Assembly (NCBI GenBank): GCA_015065885.1
Contig: SVPJ01000017.1
Span: 1-44,790, forward strand
Source of the DNA: Oscillospiraceae bacterium
Lineage (GTDB): Bacteria; Bacillota; Clostridia; Oscillospirales; Acutalibacteraceae
Direction of reading: 5' to 3'
Length of the DNA: 44,790 nucleotides
The position numbers were made by a program, and so were the translations under genes. This document shows, in pieces, positions 8,401-17,677 of the stretch. A model generated the notes under the pieces. It was not told the DNA's origin, searched no databases, and saw only the letters and a list, made by a program, of their open reading frames with translations. Position 1 is the stretch's first letter, and every line of letters starts with the position of its first letter.

Positions 8401-11400
8401 ACCGTTACGACAACGGTGCTTCCAACCTGCAGCACCTCGGCTATCTTGCCGAAAACATGGAAAAGGGTTGGGCGCTGTGCGATCCCGATACCACGTCCAT
8501 GATCACCATCTACGACCTGCCGCTCGACCACATGAAGGAAGACGGCGTGTCCACCACCAACCCGATCCATCCGCGTGTGAAGAAGCCGGTCGGCGAGCGT
8601 TTTGCCGCGGCGGCGATGAACATGGTGTACGGCGGCACGGGTGAATACACCGCGCCCGTTTACAAGTCGATGGAGATCAAAGACGGTGCGATCTACGTCA
8701 CTTTTGATCGTGTGGGCGGCGGTCTTGCCACCGTTGACGGCACGGCGAACGTGCACGGCTTCACCATCGCGGGTGCGGACGGTATCTATGTGAACGCCGA
8801 CGCGGTGCTGGTGGATGCCGACACCGTGAAGGTGTGGAACAACCGCGTGGCGGATCCGAAGAACGTTACCTATGCGTTCGACAACTTCAACCAGGGCGCA
8901 AACCTCAAGGGCTCGGCGGGTATCCCCGTGGCTCCCTTCCGTTCGCTGAAACTGAACGACACCACCTTGAAGCCGGATGCCTCGCAGTCCTACTTTACCG
9001 CGCAGGATTGGATGCTGGCGGATAAGGACGTGTGGGTGTACGATTCCACCTACACGCAGGAATATGCGACGGCGTTCCGCCCCTCCTTCCAAGTGACGGG
9101 CGGCAAGTACGGCTACACCGACCAGTTGCAGAAGGAAGGCACGGGCGCTCTGCGCGTGGACTTCGACGGCAACTTCACGGTGGTGCCCATCCTCACGTAT
9201 GAAAGCGTGAAGGAATCTTACGTGAACTTTAACAGCCTCTCCGTTTGGGTGATGAACGCGGGCGAAACCGCCGTGGATCTCGCTCTGACGGTGAACGGCT
9301 CGACCACGGTCGGCACGGTGACGTTGGCGCCGAACGCGGACAAATATCAGCTCGTGACCTTCGATCTGTCGGCAGTGGACGCGACGTCCTTCACCTTCGG
9401 CGGCACGGCGGCTGCGGCGGGCACGCTGTTCTTCGATGCCTTCTCCTTCGGCATGACCGCGGCGGTCGTGGATGAGACGGTGCTGAACGCACAGCAGACC
9501 GCACTTACCGTGGACGATGCGGCATTCACCCCGTATCTCCATGCGGAAGATCTGAACCTCTACAGCCCCGAAACGGTGGCGGCCTACAATGCCGCGGTGG
9601 CGAAGGCCGAAGCGGTGCTTGGCGGCGAGGCTACCCTGCTCGCCCGCTACGATGCGCTGACGGCGCTCGAAGCGGCGTATAACGGTTTGGCGACCGTGTT
9701 GGATACCAACCGCGCGATTCTGGAACTCAACAACGCGGACGGCGCGGTGCTGGACGGCATCAAGACCTACGCGGCTGTCGGCAGTGTCAGTGCCGTTCCC
9801 GTGCAGATCCCCGGCACCGACTTGTACGGCGTGAAGATGAATGCGCACAACGGCGGCATCTCCTTCTCGCTCGCGGACATCGGTATCACCGCCGAAGATC
9901 TCGCGAACGGACAGCAACTCGCCTTCTCGGTCGAATACTATATGCCGAGTGCGGTGTTTGCCGATACCCGACTCGCGATGCAGTGCGGCGGCAATACCAA
10001 CTACATTTTGTGGAATCAGTTCGGCGGTACCTCGTGGAACGGTCCCTGCGTGAATGCAGGTACCGCGCTGCCGCGTGACCAAGTGGGCGTGGCTACCTTC
10101 ATTCTCGGTAAAGACGTCGTCTATTCCGCGCCCAACTACAACGGCACGGGCACGACCACGACCTACGATTCGTTGACCGATGCTACGGCGCTGATCAACG
10201 GCAGTAACGTCGTGTTCCGTAAATACAGCCACGGTTCCAACCCGGCATTTGACGGCCAGGACGATTTCTACATCCTCTCCGTCACCGTGTTCCCGGCGGA
10301 GCGTTTGCGGGAGGTTGACGCCGATGACGTCGATTATGAGTACATCGATTTTACCCAGACGGTGAATCCCTACTATCCCGAAATCACCACTACCGTTTCG
10401 AAGGGCCTCAAGGTGGTCGAACACAACACCGAAAACTGGAGCGACGGCACCCAGCGTTTCCGCTACTACTGCGTGGCGGTGACCGATGCGAAGTCGCCCG
10501 ACGGTGTGAAGCGCAACGACGTGGAACTCACCATCTACGCGAAGGAAGGCTCGGGTCTCAAGACGGTACACATCGATGCCCAGAAGTATTCGGCGGCAGA
10601 GATGACCGCACTCGGTAAAGGCGACGGTTACAAGTACGGCTACAGCCAGGATATTCCCGTGGTGGATGGCGTGGCGAAGGTCGTGCTGGAAGACGTACTG
10701 TTCCTGAACGAACTCACCAGCGGCGGCTCCATCCGTATCCGCGATACGCTGTATGATCAGACGACGGTGGACGGCGCGTTCGTGTACACCGACCATCTCG
10801 GCGACGAAGTGCGCGACATTGCCCGCATTGAGTTGCGCGTGCTGGGTTGCGATCACGAAACCGTCACCACCACGACGGTGGAGGCGACCTGCACCACCGA
10901 CGGTTCGGTCACCGTGACCTGCGACGCTTGCGGCGAAGTCATCTCGACCGAAGTCATCCCCGCGACCGGTCACGACGAAGGCGTCATTGAAGGCGCGTTC
11001 GACGCTACCGCTACCGCGCCCGGTTACACCGGCGATCTGGTGTGCGGCGTTTGCGGCGAACTGCTCGAGAAAGGCACGGAGATCCCCATGAAGGTCGCCG
11101 AGATCATCGACGGCCGTTACTACGAAGACGGCGTGAAGGTTCCGTATGCAGGTCTCGTGCTGGTGGACGGCAACTACTACTACGTGAACGACAATGCGAA
11201 GGTCGAAACCGGTCGCTTCTTTGCGAGCCGCTTCAACGACTTCACGCAGTTCACGAACGGTTACTACTACTTCGACGAGAACGGTGTGATGAACACCGAA
11301 GAAGCAGTGATCGACGGCTACTACTACGGCGAGAACGGTAAGTGCGAATCCTACGCGGGTCTCGTGGAAGTGGACGGCGACTACTACTACGTCTTGAAGA

Positions 11401-11708
11401 ACGGCGAAGTGAAGCTCGGCCGTTACGCGATCGTGAAGCACAACGACCTGAAGGCGAAGGGTATCTACTCCTTCGGTACCGACGGCAAGATGCTGAAGAA
11501 CGTGGTTGAGAACGGCTACTACTACACCGAAAGCGGTCTGACCGTTGGTTACCTCGGCTTGGTCGAAGCGGCGGACGGCAACCTGTACTACGTGCAGGCG
11601 CAAGGTAAAGTTGTCGTGAACAACGACCGCTTCTTGGTCAGCAACCACAACGGTTTGGTGACGAAGGGCTACTACGCGTTCGATGCGAACGGTGCGATGA
11701 TTCGCTAA
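5496..11708 (+). CDS. Giant secreted modular protein with sialate O-acetylesterase-like (SGNH) domain and wall-binding-like repeats
   Basis: 2070 aa from ATG 5496, with CAGGAGGG upstream. Signal peptide ~1-27 (cut after TFALA). Residues ~37-673 hold two different ~160-aa beta-rich domains alternating A-B-A-B (A: MDNYV, YNYG, WNDV/I, VVDMS; B: DLALQLDI/KLALEIDI, AINYMR). Residues ~674-1100 match sialate 9-O-acetylesterase: GGQSNM (Ser771), WYQGESN (~922) and IHPR (His1025), so O-acetyl ester removal from sialic acid or other polysaccharides is likely. Then a beta-sandwich (~1160-1325), a FIVAR-like helical repeat (~1327-1405), a module shared with the next two proteins (~1410-1785), a C-x2-C/GYTGD segment (~1788-1865) and three ~66-aa Tyr/Gly repeats (~1868-2070; GYYY, YAGLV, DGxYYYV, FDxNGxM) resembling choline/glucan-binding repeats. 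No dockerin or LPXTG, so attachment is probably through the final repeats. Confidence 0.85.
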   Translation: MTVKRILAFALCAALLLCAMPCTFALADTAQSSAQLSMDNYVLKTVYESATANITGSAGNYNYGSLWRQDLGVDATGVAVEDLAIQFSIFYADSEDPTSNAFWETAAVRMFASTEFNAGDRFTWTKEQIVRTDGQPLRPGVWNDVVLPFSIATPTGTFDPNTEKITFVWPEFWNVAKNTWTVKFDKFCFVDMSRAAFKPQRVAALPYDQTFTIAGDGVNKASGFSKGQANNPVIDVSGYNTADLALQLDIEIHNVTNPGSMANFGGWGDARVELTSAGKWDANEINWSFANVNFREGKHTYTFRFSEAGTQGDAIDYSAINYMRAFMVNWPAAMTDTYTVEIFNARIVDMTTEARDLMDNYVVGDVPVANTMTPLASGSLYNYGAWVRDFNINASSVKPTDMAISARLFFMDTEDPDSRAFVENSSGELYISDTFVGENGGTRLVWKTKNLRAADGSELVPGEWNDILLPMTTCYSGGALDIANKPLTFFWWQHYSIPSSTVVVRMTDVRVVDMSRAYVAPEEPTYDTTYLVGEIPFTMDKTVAVGGTFAAGTTFDAIDASAHNPAKLALEIDITATGDVAGMKGANGQIELTSGGTCDKNELSYNIGGLDWEINERTYTVPLSSMTTTGGDIDLSAINYMRMYISGWNTALTGAVTLNVTAVRLVDLTSTEPTTVLPSVFSDGMMFQQNKPMNVFGYGEAGTAMTAELYKGEELVETVTGKVNADGRFDLAFAARAGSYDKYAIRVYGGDLDETVNDILIGELWIAGGQSNMELQIAVVADKDEMLKWNNENVRVFWMPTRPSGDVLLDPARDIKGAYWLDGTDTKVLGSTYVSALAFVFANKLQEQLGVPVGFLNTALGATQIEAWIPREAIAADSALKSELFKRGLYFDEEFWSTSNGTMSTWYNQKVGPLAGLNVAGAIWYQGESNSNRSELYGQELALLKDSWGKAFGYADGNIPFIFTQVAPYRYDNGASNLQHLGYLAENMEKGWALCDPDTTSMITIYDLPLDHMKEDGVSTTNPIHPRVKKPVGERFAAAAMNMVYGGTGEYTAPVYKSMEIKDGAIYVTFDRVGGGLATVDGTANVHGFTIAGADGIYVNADAVLVDADTVKVWNNRVADPKNVTYAFDNFNQGANLKGSAGIPVAPFRSLKLNDTTLKPDASQSYFTAQDWMLADKDVWVYDSTYTQEYATAFRPSFQVTGGKYGYTDQLQKEGTGALRVDFDGNFTVVPILTYESVKESYVNFNSLSVWVMNAGETAVDLALTVNGSTTVGTVTLAPNADKYQLVTFDLSAVDATSFTFGGTAAAAGTLFFDAFSFGMTAAVVDETVLNAQQTALTVDDAAFTPYLHAEDLNLYSPETVAAYNAAVAKAEAVLGGEATLLARYDALTALEAAYNGLATVLDTNRAILELNNADGAVLDGIKTYAAVGSVSAVPVQIPGTDLYGVKMNAHNGGISFSLADIGITAEDLANGQQLAFSVEYYMPSAVFADTRLAMQCGGNTNYILWNQFGGTSWNGPCVNAGTALPRDQVGVATFILGKDVVYSAPNYNGTGTTTTYDSLTDATALINGSNVVFRKYSHGSNPAFDGQDDFYILSVTVFPAERLREVDADDVDYEYIDFTQTVNPYYPEITTTVSKGLKVVEHNTENWSDGTQRFRYYCVAVTDAKSPDGVKRNDVELTIYAKEGSGLKTVHIDAQKYSAAEMTALGKGDGYKYGYSQDIPVVDGVAKVVLEDVLFLNELTSGGSIRIRDTLYDQTTVDGAFVYTDHLGDEVRDIARIELRVLGCDHETVTTTTVEATCTTDGSVTVTCDACGEVISTEVIPATGHDEGVIEGAFDATATAPGYTGDLVCGVCGELLEKGTEIPMKVAEIIDGRYYEDGVKVPYAGLVLVDGNYYYVNDNAKVETGRFFASRFNDFTQFTNGYYYFDENGVMNTEEAVIDGYYYGENGKCESYAGLVEVDGDYYYVLKNGEVKLGRYAIVKHNDLKAKGIYSFGTDGKMLKNVVENGYYYTESGLTVGYLGLVEAADGNLYYVQAQGKVVVNNDRFLVSNHNGLVTKGYYAFDANGAMIR

Positions 11709-11731
11709 AACGGCATAATTCCCGACAACGG

Positions 11732-11766
11732 CTGCCGCAGCAGGTCTCCTGCTGCGGCAGTTTTTG
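11732..11766 (+). terminator. Rho-independent terminator
   Basis: A 13-bp perfect stem CTGCCGCAGCAGG / CCTGCTGCGGCAG with a TCT loop and a T5 tail follows the giant esterase gene. Confidence 0.92.
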
Positions 11767-11838
11767 TCGTTTTGTTGGTAAAAAACAACTTAAAAGATAG
11801 CGCCTGCCTTTAAATTTTAGCAATATTGAAAAAATGCA

Positions 11839-11868
11839 TTGACAATCTTCCCCTACCTGTAGTACAAT
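11839..11868 (+). promoter_or_regulatory. Promoter of the first dockerin giant
   Basis: TTGACA (11839-11844), 18-bp spacer, TACAAT (11863-11868). The promoter of the paralogue at 16837-16866 has exactly the same two boxes and spacer, although the surrounding leader differs. Confidence 0.85.
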
Positions 11869-11925
11869 GTATCTTGTCAAATAGTCTGTGCTTTTAATGG
11901 TGCGGACGGGCAAAAATGTATAAAA

Positions 11926-12680
11926 GAAAGGAAGAAAACAAAATGGCAAAAAAATGGTTATCCATGATTTTGAGCATCGCGATGTTGCTGTCCTGTATCA
12001 GCGGAATTACGCTGTTCACGGCGGCTGCCGCAGAGCCGTATGCGTGGTTTGACACCGCAGACGGCGAGTGCACCTATGACGGCGTGGCGGTGCAAGAAGT
12101 GTATTACGATTGGGAGGATCCCGTCGCAGAAGAATACGGTGTCCGTCTGTCCGACGGCGGCAAATTCGTTTTCGGCGGCGAACTCTTGGCGGGCGTGCCT
12201 GCCGAACAGAGCGTGACGCTCGTTCTGAAGTACTATATCGACGGCGATATCACCGGCACGATGTTTAGCTATCGTATCGGCGACGGTAACGGCGAAGTCG
12301 GTATGGCGGAAGACGTGGCAGTCACCGCCGACGATCTGGTGAAGAATGAAGTCGGCACGCTCTACATCACTTTGACCGAAGAGGATAAGGCGATCGCGAC
12401 GGTGGAAGGCGATTACTTCTACGTCTACGTTACGGGCGGCGCCGATTGCGCCGACAGCGTGTACATTCAGTCGGCGAAAGTGGTGGATACCGCTTGCGAC
12501 GCGATGGACGATGCCGATGCGTTCCACGCCTACATGCTGGCAAACGAACTGAACACCAAGTTGGTGGGCGTGAGAGACGCGACCGATTTCGAAGAGGGTT
12601 ACACGGGCGACGTGAAGTGTGTGACTTGTGATGCGACCCTGAAAGCGGGCGAGCCGATTCCTGCGACGAGCGATCTGCCC
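11926..12680 (+). repeat. Near-identical 755-bp 5' block, copy 1
   Basis: It runs from the ribosome-site region (GAAAGGAAGAAAAC) through the signal peptide and block 1 to the SDLP linker. By eye only about three substitutions separate it from 16923-17677 (offset 4997). Confidence 0.9.
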
Positions 12681-15600
12681 GCGCCGTATGCCTATATGAC
12701 GACCAACGGCGGCGTGAAGCAGTCCAATGTTTGCACCGGCTGGGGTGAGGTAGCGTGGTCGGAAGTTCCGGTTGAACAGATCCCCGATACCGATGAATAC
12801 GGTGTGAAGCTGCCGGCTGACTGGCAGGGCTTCTTCCTCGGCGGCAACCTGCTCGCGACCATCCCGTCCGAGCAGAGCGTGACCATGGTGGTGGAATACT
12901 ACATCACGGGCGACGTGAGCGGCCGTCAGCAGTTGTTCCGTTATCAGCTCAACAGCAAACCGGCTGTGGATCTGTTCACGGATACCGACAAGTTGGTCGG
13001 CGGTAAGAGCGGCCTCGTGTATTATACCTTTACGGCGGAAGACCGTGCAACCATCGGTGCCGGCGATATGCGCTTCAAGATCTTGGGTTGTCGCCCCGGT
13101 GCGGATCGCGTGTACATCCAGTCGGTCCGTTTGGTGAACACCGAATACGTTCACGCAGAGGCGGACGGCGGTTACGCCGTGTGGGATGCGAACGAGCAGC
13201 TCGTGTGCGATTACTACCCCGACATCACGGCGTCAGTGAGCCGGGATATGTCCTATGAGGTACAGGATGGGGGCCTGAACTGGAACTTTAAGTTCGGCGG
13301 CGACGTTTTGAGCACCGACAACACGAAAAACAAGCCCTTGTACTTCAAGGTTACGATGAAGGATTCCTTTACCGGTGACACCTTCGCTATTAACCAGTTC
13401 GAACGCTACGCCGGAGACGGTCTGACCCGTTGGGCGTACGATGTCGAAGCGTGGCGCGAGGGCGCGGGCAAAGATCTCCGCAACTTCCCGCTGACCGATG
13501 GCGAAGTGGCGTTTATTCTGCCCGAGACCAGTTTTACCAACGGTAACAACGGTGGTTCGTTCCGCATCGAGACGGGCATCGCATCGAATATCGAACGTAT
13601 TGAGATCTACGATCTGAACTCCTTCTGCGCGAACGAGAAGGCGTCTGCCGAGGATATTGCGGAAATTCACGCGCTGTTTGCGGCGAAGAACATGAACATT
13701 GAAAAGGTCGGCCGCGTGGAAGCGGACGAAGTGAATCCCGGCTACACCGGCGACACCGTGTGTCTCATCTGCGACGAAGTGATCGTCGAGGGCATCGAGA
13801 TCCCCGTGATCGACCCGAACCGTCCGTTTGCAACGCTGGATACGGCAGGCGGCAACCTGGTCGTGAACGGTGCGACTCTCAGCATCAAAGATAATGGTAA
13901 CACCGACGTGGTCGCTATCGGCGACACGGGTGAATACGGCATTTTGTTGACCGGCGACTGGAACGGTTTCAATATGGACGGCATCTCCTTGCTTGGCAAT
14001 ACCGGCAAGGTTGCAATGCTCATCGAGTATTACATCGTGGGTGAAAAGACGGAAGAGTCTCAGATGTTCCGTTATCAGATCAACAATCGTTCCCAGGTGG
14101 ACTTGTTTACCGAGGCGAACAATCTGGCGCACGATGAATCCGGTCTTATCTATCACGTTTTCACCGAAGACGAGTTGGCGGAGATCGGCGATAACAACTT
14201 CACCTTCCGCATCATGGGTTGTGCAGCCGGTGCAAACGTGACCTATATTCAATCGGCAAAACTGGTTTCGGTGGATCTCTTGAATTTGGAAACGGATGCG
14301 AGCTACGCTTACACCGAGTTCGCGGGCAAGCCGCTGACCGATCTGTATCCCGATATTATGGCGGTTCCCTCTTACAATTTGAGTTATGTGGATGCGGAAA
14401 TCAATGATCCTCCCGGATTTGAGGGGTATCGCTACATCAAGGTAGCGGGCGATCTGTTTTCGACGAACGGTCAGAGCCGTCCCGTGTACATCACGCTGTA
14501 CGCAGCGGAAGGCTATGAGAACGACATCATTACCATCGGTGCGATCGAGCGCACGGCAGGTGCGTTCGGCGCAGGTGCCGCGGTGCAGATGGTGGACGGC
14601 GTCGGCAGTGTGTTTGTCCCTGCGGCGACCTTTACCAATAAGATGAACGCCGGTGCGCTCCGTTTCAGTATGAGTGAGGCCGCAAAGGTCGCGCGTATTG
14701 AGATCCTGGATGCCGCGGCGTACTGCGGCCGTGAGGACGCGGATGCCGCATTGGTGGAACAGTTCCACGAAGGCTTCCTCTCCGACCGCGTGAACGTGAA
14801 CATTCTCGGCAAGAAGGACCCCACCGAAGAGGAAGAGGGTTACACGGGCGATATCTATTGTGCGACCTGTAATGAACAGCTTGCAACCGGTACCGACATT
14901 CCGAAACTCGAAGTGAGCGATCTGCCCGATCCCTACGCGTACTTCGACACCACGAACGGTACTCTCAAAGTGGGCGGTACGACCTTGGCAAACCAAGGCG
15001 TGGATCCCGTCGCTTTGCCCATCGGCGGCAGCGGCGAATACGGCATTAAGTTGACGGGCGACTGGCAAGGTTTCCGTATGGAAGGCATGAACCTGCCGAC
15101 CAACACGGAGATCTACGTGGCGATCGAGTATTATATCGATGCCGAACTGACGAGCTCTACGCAGTTGTTCCGCTATCAGACCTACAGCAACATGCCCAGC
15201 GACCTGTTGCCCGACGGTTCCGATGACCATTACGAGGATATCTTCAGCGATCAGGACAATCTCAAGATGCGCGATTCGGGTCTGTTGCTTTACAAACTTT
15301 CGGAAGAAGCCGTGGCAGCGATCAACGCCGGCGATTCCTTCAAGATCCTGGGCTGCGGCCCCGGCGCGAACATCGCATACATCCAGTCGGTACGCTTTGT
15401 CGACGGTTGGTACGTGAACGTGTCCGAAGACCTCGGTTTCGACTACATGTCCTTCGTGGAAGTGCCGCTGTGCGAGTACTATCCCACTATTACGGGTATG
15501 CAGAGTGCGGGTCTGACCCTCACCAAGACGGAAGAGGGCGTCAACCCCGATCTGGATAACGAACCCGTGCGTTTCGGTTACTTTAAGGCGACCCAGCCTC

Positions 15601-16661
15601 TGGTTCCCGAGGGTGTGATGTACCGTCCTGTGGTGCTGACCATCATGATGGATCCGGAGTGCGGGATCGAAGAATTCCAGATGCAGTATCAGACGGCGCG
15701 CAGAGATGAATCGGCGCCCGGTATCGAATGGGCACACTTGAACGTTCGGGTCGAGGATGGCTATGCCGAAGTGGTGCTCACCGAAGCGTGCTTCAACAAC
15801 GAATTGAACGGTCTCGGCTCTTTCCGCTTCCCGAACCATCCGTCGAGCCCTGTTTTGGATAACCTCCTCTTTGTTGCGGCGCAGGGTCTGGCCGACACCT
15901 CTGCACTGAAAGCGTTGGTGGAAGGCGTCGAGGAAACTGTCCTCGGCAAGACTAAGGAGACGGCGGATGCGTACCGCGCCGTCGTGGAAGAGTATGCATA
16001 CATGCTCGAAGATCTTACGGTGACCGATGAAGATGTGGCGGCGGCGATTGCGGCGATCGAAGAAGCGGCTGCCGCACTCGTGGATTGCACGCACGACGGC
16101 GACACCAAACTCGTCGGCGCGCTGGAAGTCGGCAACCACGTGGTGCCCGGCTACACCGGTGATATCCACTGTGCTGAGTGTAACGAACTGCTCGAAGAGG
16201 GCGAAGTGATTCCCGCGCACAACACCGAGATCCGCAATATCAAGGATCCCACTTGTAAGGAGCCGGGTAACACCGGTGACCGCTGGTGCCTGGATTGCGA
16301 CGAACTTGTGACCGCAGGCGATCCCATCATGCAGCTCCCGCACAAGTGGGATGACGGCGTGGTGACCAAGCCGGCAACGCCCGACACGAAGGGTGAGATC
16401 ACCATCACCTGTACCGTTTGCGGCGAGACCAAGATCACCCGCTTCGATTTTGAAGCCGGTATCGGTGACGTGGACAACAACGGTAAGGTCGACTCCACCG
16501 ACGCCCGCTTGGTACTCCAGTTTGCGGTGAAGAAGATCACGCCTTCGGCGCTGAATCTGGACGTCGCAGACGTGGATAACAGCGGCAAGGTCGATTCGAC
16601 CGACGCACGTCTCATCCTGCAGTACGCGGTGAAGAAGATCAACAAATTCCCCGCGGAATAA
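11943..16661 (+). CDS. Giant secreted repeat protein with C-terminal type I dockerin (paralogue 1)
   Basis: 1572 aa from ATG 11943, ribosome site AAAGGAAG. Signal peptide ~1-31 (cut near FTAAAAEP). Four repeat blocks follow. A full block has a beta-sandwich (YAYFDTTNG, EYGIKL..DWQGF, EYYI, FRYQ, YIQSVRLV), a second beta domain (LCDYYPDI, TNGNNGGSFRI) and a Cys segment GYTGDxxCxxCxxxLxxGxxIP; block 1 lacks the second domain. A FIVAR-like helical segment (~1316-1383) and further C-x2-C segments precede two dockerin F-hands, DVDNNGKVDSTDARL and DVDNSGKVDSTDARL (~1508-1567). Each has Ca-ligand positions D1, D3, N/S5, D9, D12 and Ser-Thr at 10/11. No catalytic motif is seen; the sandwiches may bind glycan. 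The dockerin implies docking on a cohesin, possibly that of 42757-44004. Its first 738 bp are nearly identical to 16940-17677. Confidence 0.85.
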   Translation: MAKKWLSMILSIAMLLSCISGITLFTAAAAEPYAWFDTADGECTYDGVAVQEVYYDWEDPVAEEYGVRLSDGGKFVFGGELLAGVPAEQSVTLVLKYYIDGDITGTMFSYRIGDGNGEVGMAEDVAVTADDLVKNEVGTLYITLTEEDKAIATVEGDYFYVYVTGGADCADSVYIQSAKVVDTACDAMDDADAFHAYMLANELNTKLVGVRDATDFEEGYTGDVKCVTCDATLKAGEPIPATSDLPAPYAYMTTNGGVKQSNVCTGWGEVAWSEVPVEQIPDTDEYGVKLPADWQGFFLGGNLLATIPSEQSVTMVVEYYITGDVSGRQQLFRYQLNSKPAVDLFTDTDKLVGGKSGLVYYTFTAEDRATIGAGDMRFKILGCRPGADRVYIQSVRLVNTEYVHAEADGGYAVWDANEQLVCDYYPDITASVSRDMSYEVQDGGLNWNFKFGGDVLSTDNTKNKPLYFKVTMKDSFTGDTFAINQFERYAGDGLTRWAYDVEAWREGAGKDLRNFPLTDGEVAFILPETSFTNGNNGGSFRIETGIASNIERIEIYDLNSFCANEKASAEDIAEIHALFAAKNMNIEKVGRVEADEVNPGYTGDTVCLICDEVIVEGIEIPVIDPNRPFATLDTAGGNLVVNGATLSIKDNGNTDVVAIGDTGEYGILLTGDWNGFNMDGISLLGNTGKVAMLIEYYIVGEKTEESQMFRYQINNRSQVDLFTEANNLAHDESGLIYHVFTEDELAEIGDNNFTFRIMGCAAGANVTYIQSAKLVSVDLLNLETDASYAYTEFAGKPLTDLYPDIMAVPSYNLSYVDAEINDPPGFEGYRYIKVAGDLFSTNGQSRPVYITLYAAEGYENDIITIGAIERTAGAFGAGAAVQMVDGVGSVFVPAATFTNKMNAGALRFSMSEAAKVARIEILDAAAYCGREDADAALVEQFHEGFLSDRVNVNILGKKDPTEEEEGYTGDIYCATCNEQLATGTDIPKLEVSDLPDPYAYFDTTNGTLKVGGTTLANQGVDPVALPIGGSGEYGIKLTGDWQGFRMEGMNLPTNTEIYVAIEYYIDAELTSSTQLFRYQTYSNMPSDLLPDGSDDHYEDIFSDQDNLKMRDSGLLLYKLSEEAVAAINAGDSFKILGCGPGANIAYIQSVRFVDGWYVNVSEDLGFDYMSFVEVPLCEYYPTITGMQSAGLTLTKTEEGVNPDLDNEPVRFGYFKATQPLVPEGVMYRPVVLTIMMDPECGIEEFQMQYQTARRDESAPGIEWAHLNVRVEDGYAEVVLTEACFNNELNGLGSFRFPNHPSSPVLDNLLFVAAQGLADTSALKALVEGVEETVLGKTKETADAYRAVVEEYAYMLEDLTVTDEDVAAAIAAIEEAAAALVDCTHDGDTKLVGALEVGNHVVPGYTGDIHCAECNELLEEGEVIPAHNTEIRNIKDPTCKEPGNTGDRWCLDCDELVTAGDPIMQLPHKWDDGVVTKPATPDTKGEITITCTVCGETKITRFDFEAGIGDVDNNGKVDSTDARLVLQFAVKKITPSALNLDVADVDNSGKVDSTDARLILQYAVKKINKFPAE

Positions 16662-16684
16662 TTACCGAGCATAAAACTTAATCG

Positions 16685-16718
16685 CAAGGGCACGTGCAAC
16701 AAGCGCGTGCCCTTGTTG
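16685..16718 (+). terminator. Terminator 1 after dockerin giant 1
   Basis: CAAGGGCACG pairs with CGTGCCCTTG across an 11-nt loop and is followed by TTG. A second, stronger terminator follows within 10 bp. Confidence 0.65.
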
Positions 16719-16725
16719 TATAGGG

Positions 16726-16758
16726 AAAAGCCACCCGCACTTACGGGTGGCTTTTCTT
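16726..16758 (+). terminator. Terminator 2 after dockerin giant 1
   Basis: AAAAGCCACCCG pairs with CGGGTGGCTTTT around CACTTA. The stem has A and T tracts on both sides, so it could work in both directions. Confidence 0.9.
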
Positions 16759-16836
16759 GCTCGTGTTTGTACGGACGGTGTTTATGTAAAATGTTGCTCA
16801 AAATATGGAATAACTTGTTTATGTTTCGGATGCCGG

Positions 16837-16866
16837 TTGACAGCGTGGCACGGAAAATAGTACAAT
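16837..16866 (+). promoter_or_regulatory. Promoter of the second dockerin giant
   Basis: TTGACA (16837-16842), 18-bp spacer, TACAAT (16861-16866), identical boxes and spacing to 11839-11868. The two genes therefore look like separately transcribed, equally strong units. Confidence 0.85.
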
Positions 16867-16922
16867 AAGACCGATGAATTGCGTGCATACGGTTTCTTTT
16901 TTGCCGCAATATATCTTATCCC

Positions 16923-17677
16923 GAAAGGAAGAAAACAAAATGGCAAAAAAATGGTTATCCATGATTTTGAGCATCGCGATGTTGCTGTCCTGTATCAGCG
17001 GTATTACGCTGTTCACGGCGGCTGCCGCAGAGCCGTATGCGTGGTTTGACACCGCGGACGGCGAGTGCACCTATGACGGCGTGGCGGTGCAAGAAGTGTA
17101 TTACGATTGGGAGGATCCCGTCGCAGAAGAATATGGTGTCCGTCTGTCCGACGGCGGCAAATTCGTTTTCGGCGGCGAACTCTTGGCGGGCGTGCCTGCC
17201 GAACAGAGCGTGACGCTCGTTCTGAAGTACTATATCGACGGCGATATCACCGGCACGATGTTTAGCTATCGTATCGGCGACGGTAACGGCGAAGTCGGTA
17301 TGGCGGAAGACGTGGCAGTCACCGCCGACGATCTGGTGAAGAATGAAGTCGGCACGCTCTACATCACTTTGACCGAAGAGGATAAGGCGATCGCGACGGT
17401 GGAAGGCGATTACTTCTACGTCTACGTTACGGGCGGCGCCGATTGCGCCGACAGCGTGTACATTCAGTCGGCGAAAGTGGTGGATACCGCTTGCGACGCG
17501 ATGGACGATGCCGATGCGTTCCACGCCTACATGCTGGCAAACGAACTGAACACCAAGTTGGTGGGCGTGAGAGACGCGACCGATTTCGAAGAGGGTTACA
17601 CGGGCGACGTGAAGTGTGTGACTTGTGATGCGACCCTGAAAGCGGGCGAGCCGATTCCTGCGACGAGCGATCTGCCC
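16923..17677 (+). repeat. Near-identical 755-bp 5' block, copy 2
   Basis: Direct repeat of 11926-12680. The sequence upstream (leader) and downstream (block 2) is clearly diverged, so both edges of the block are sharp. Confidence 0.9.
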
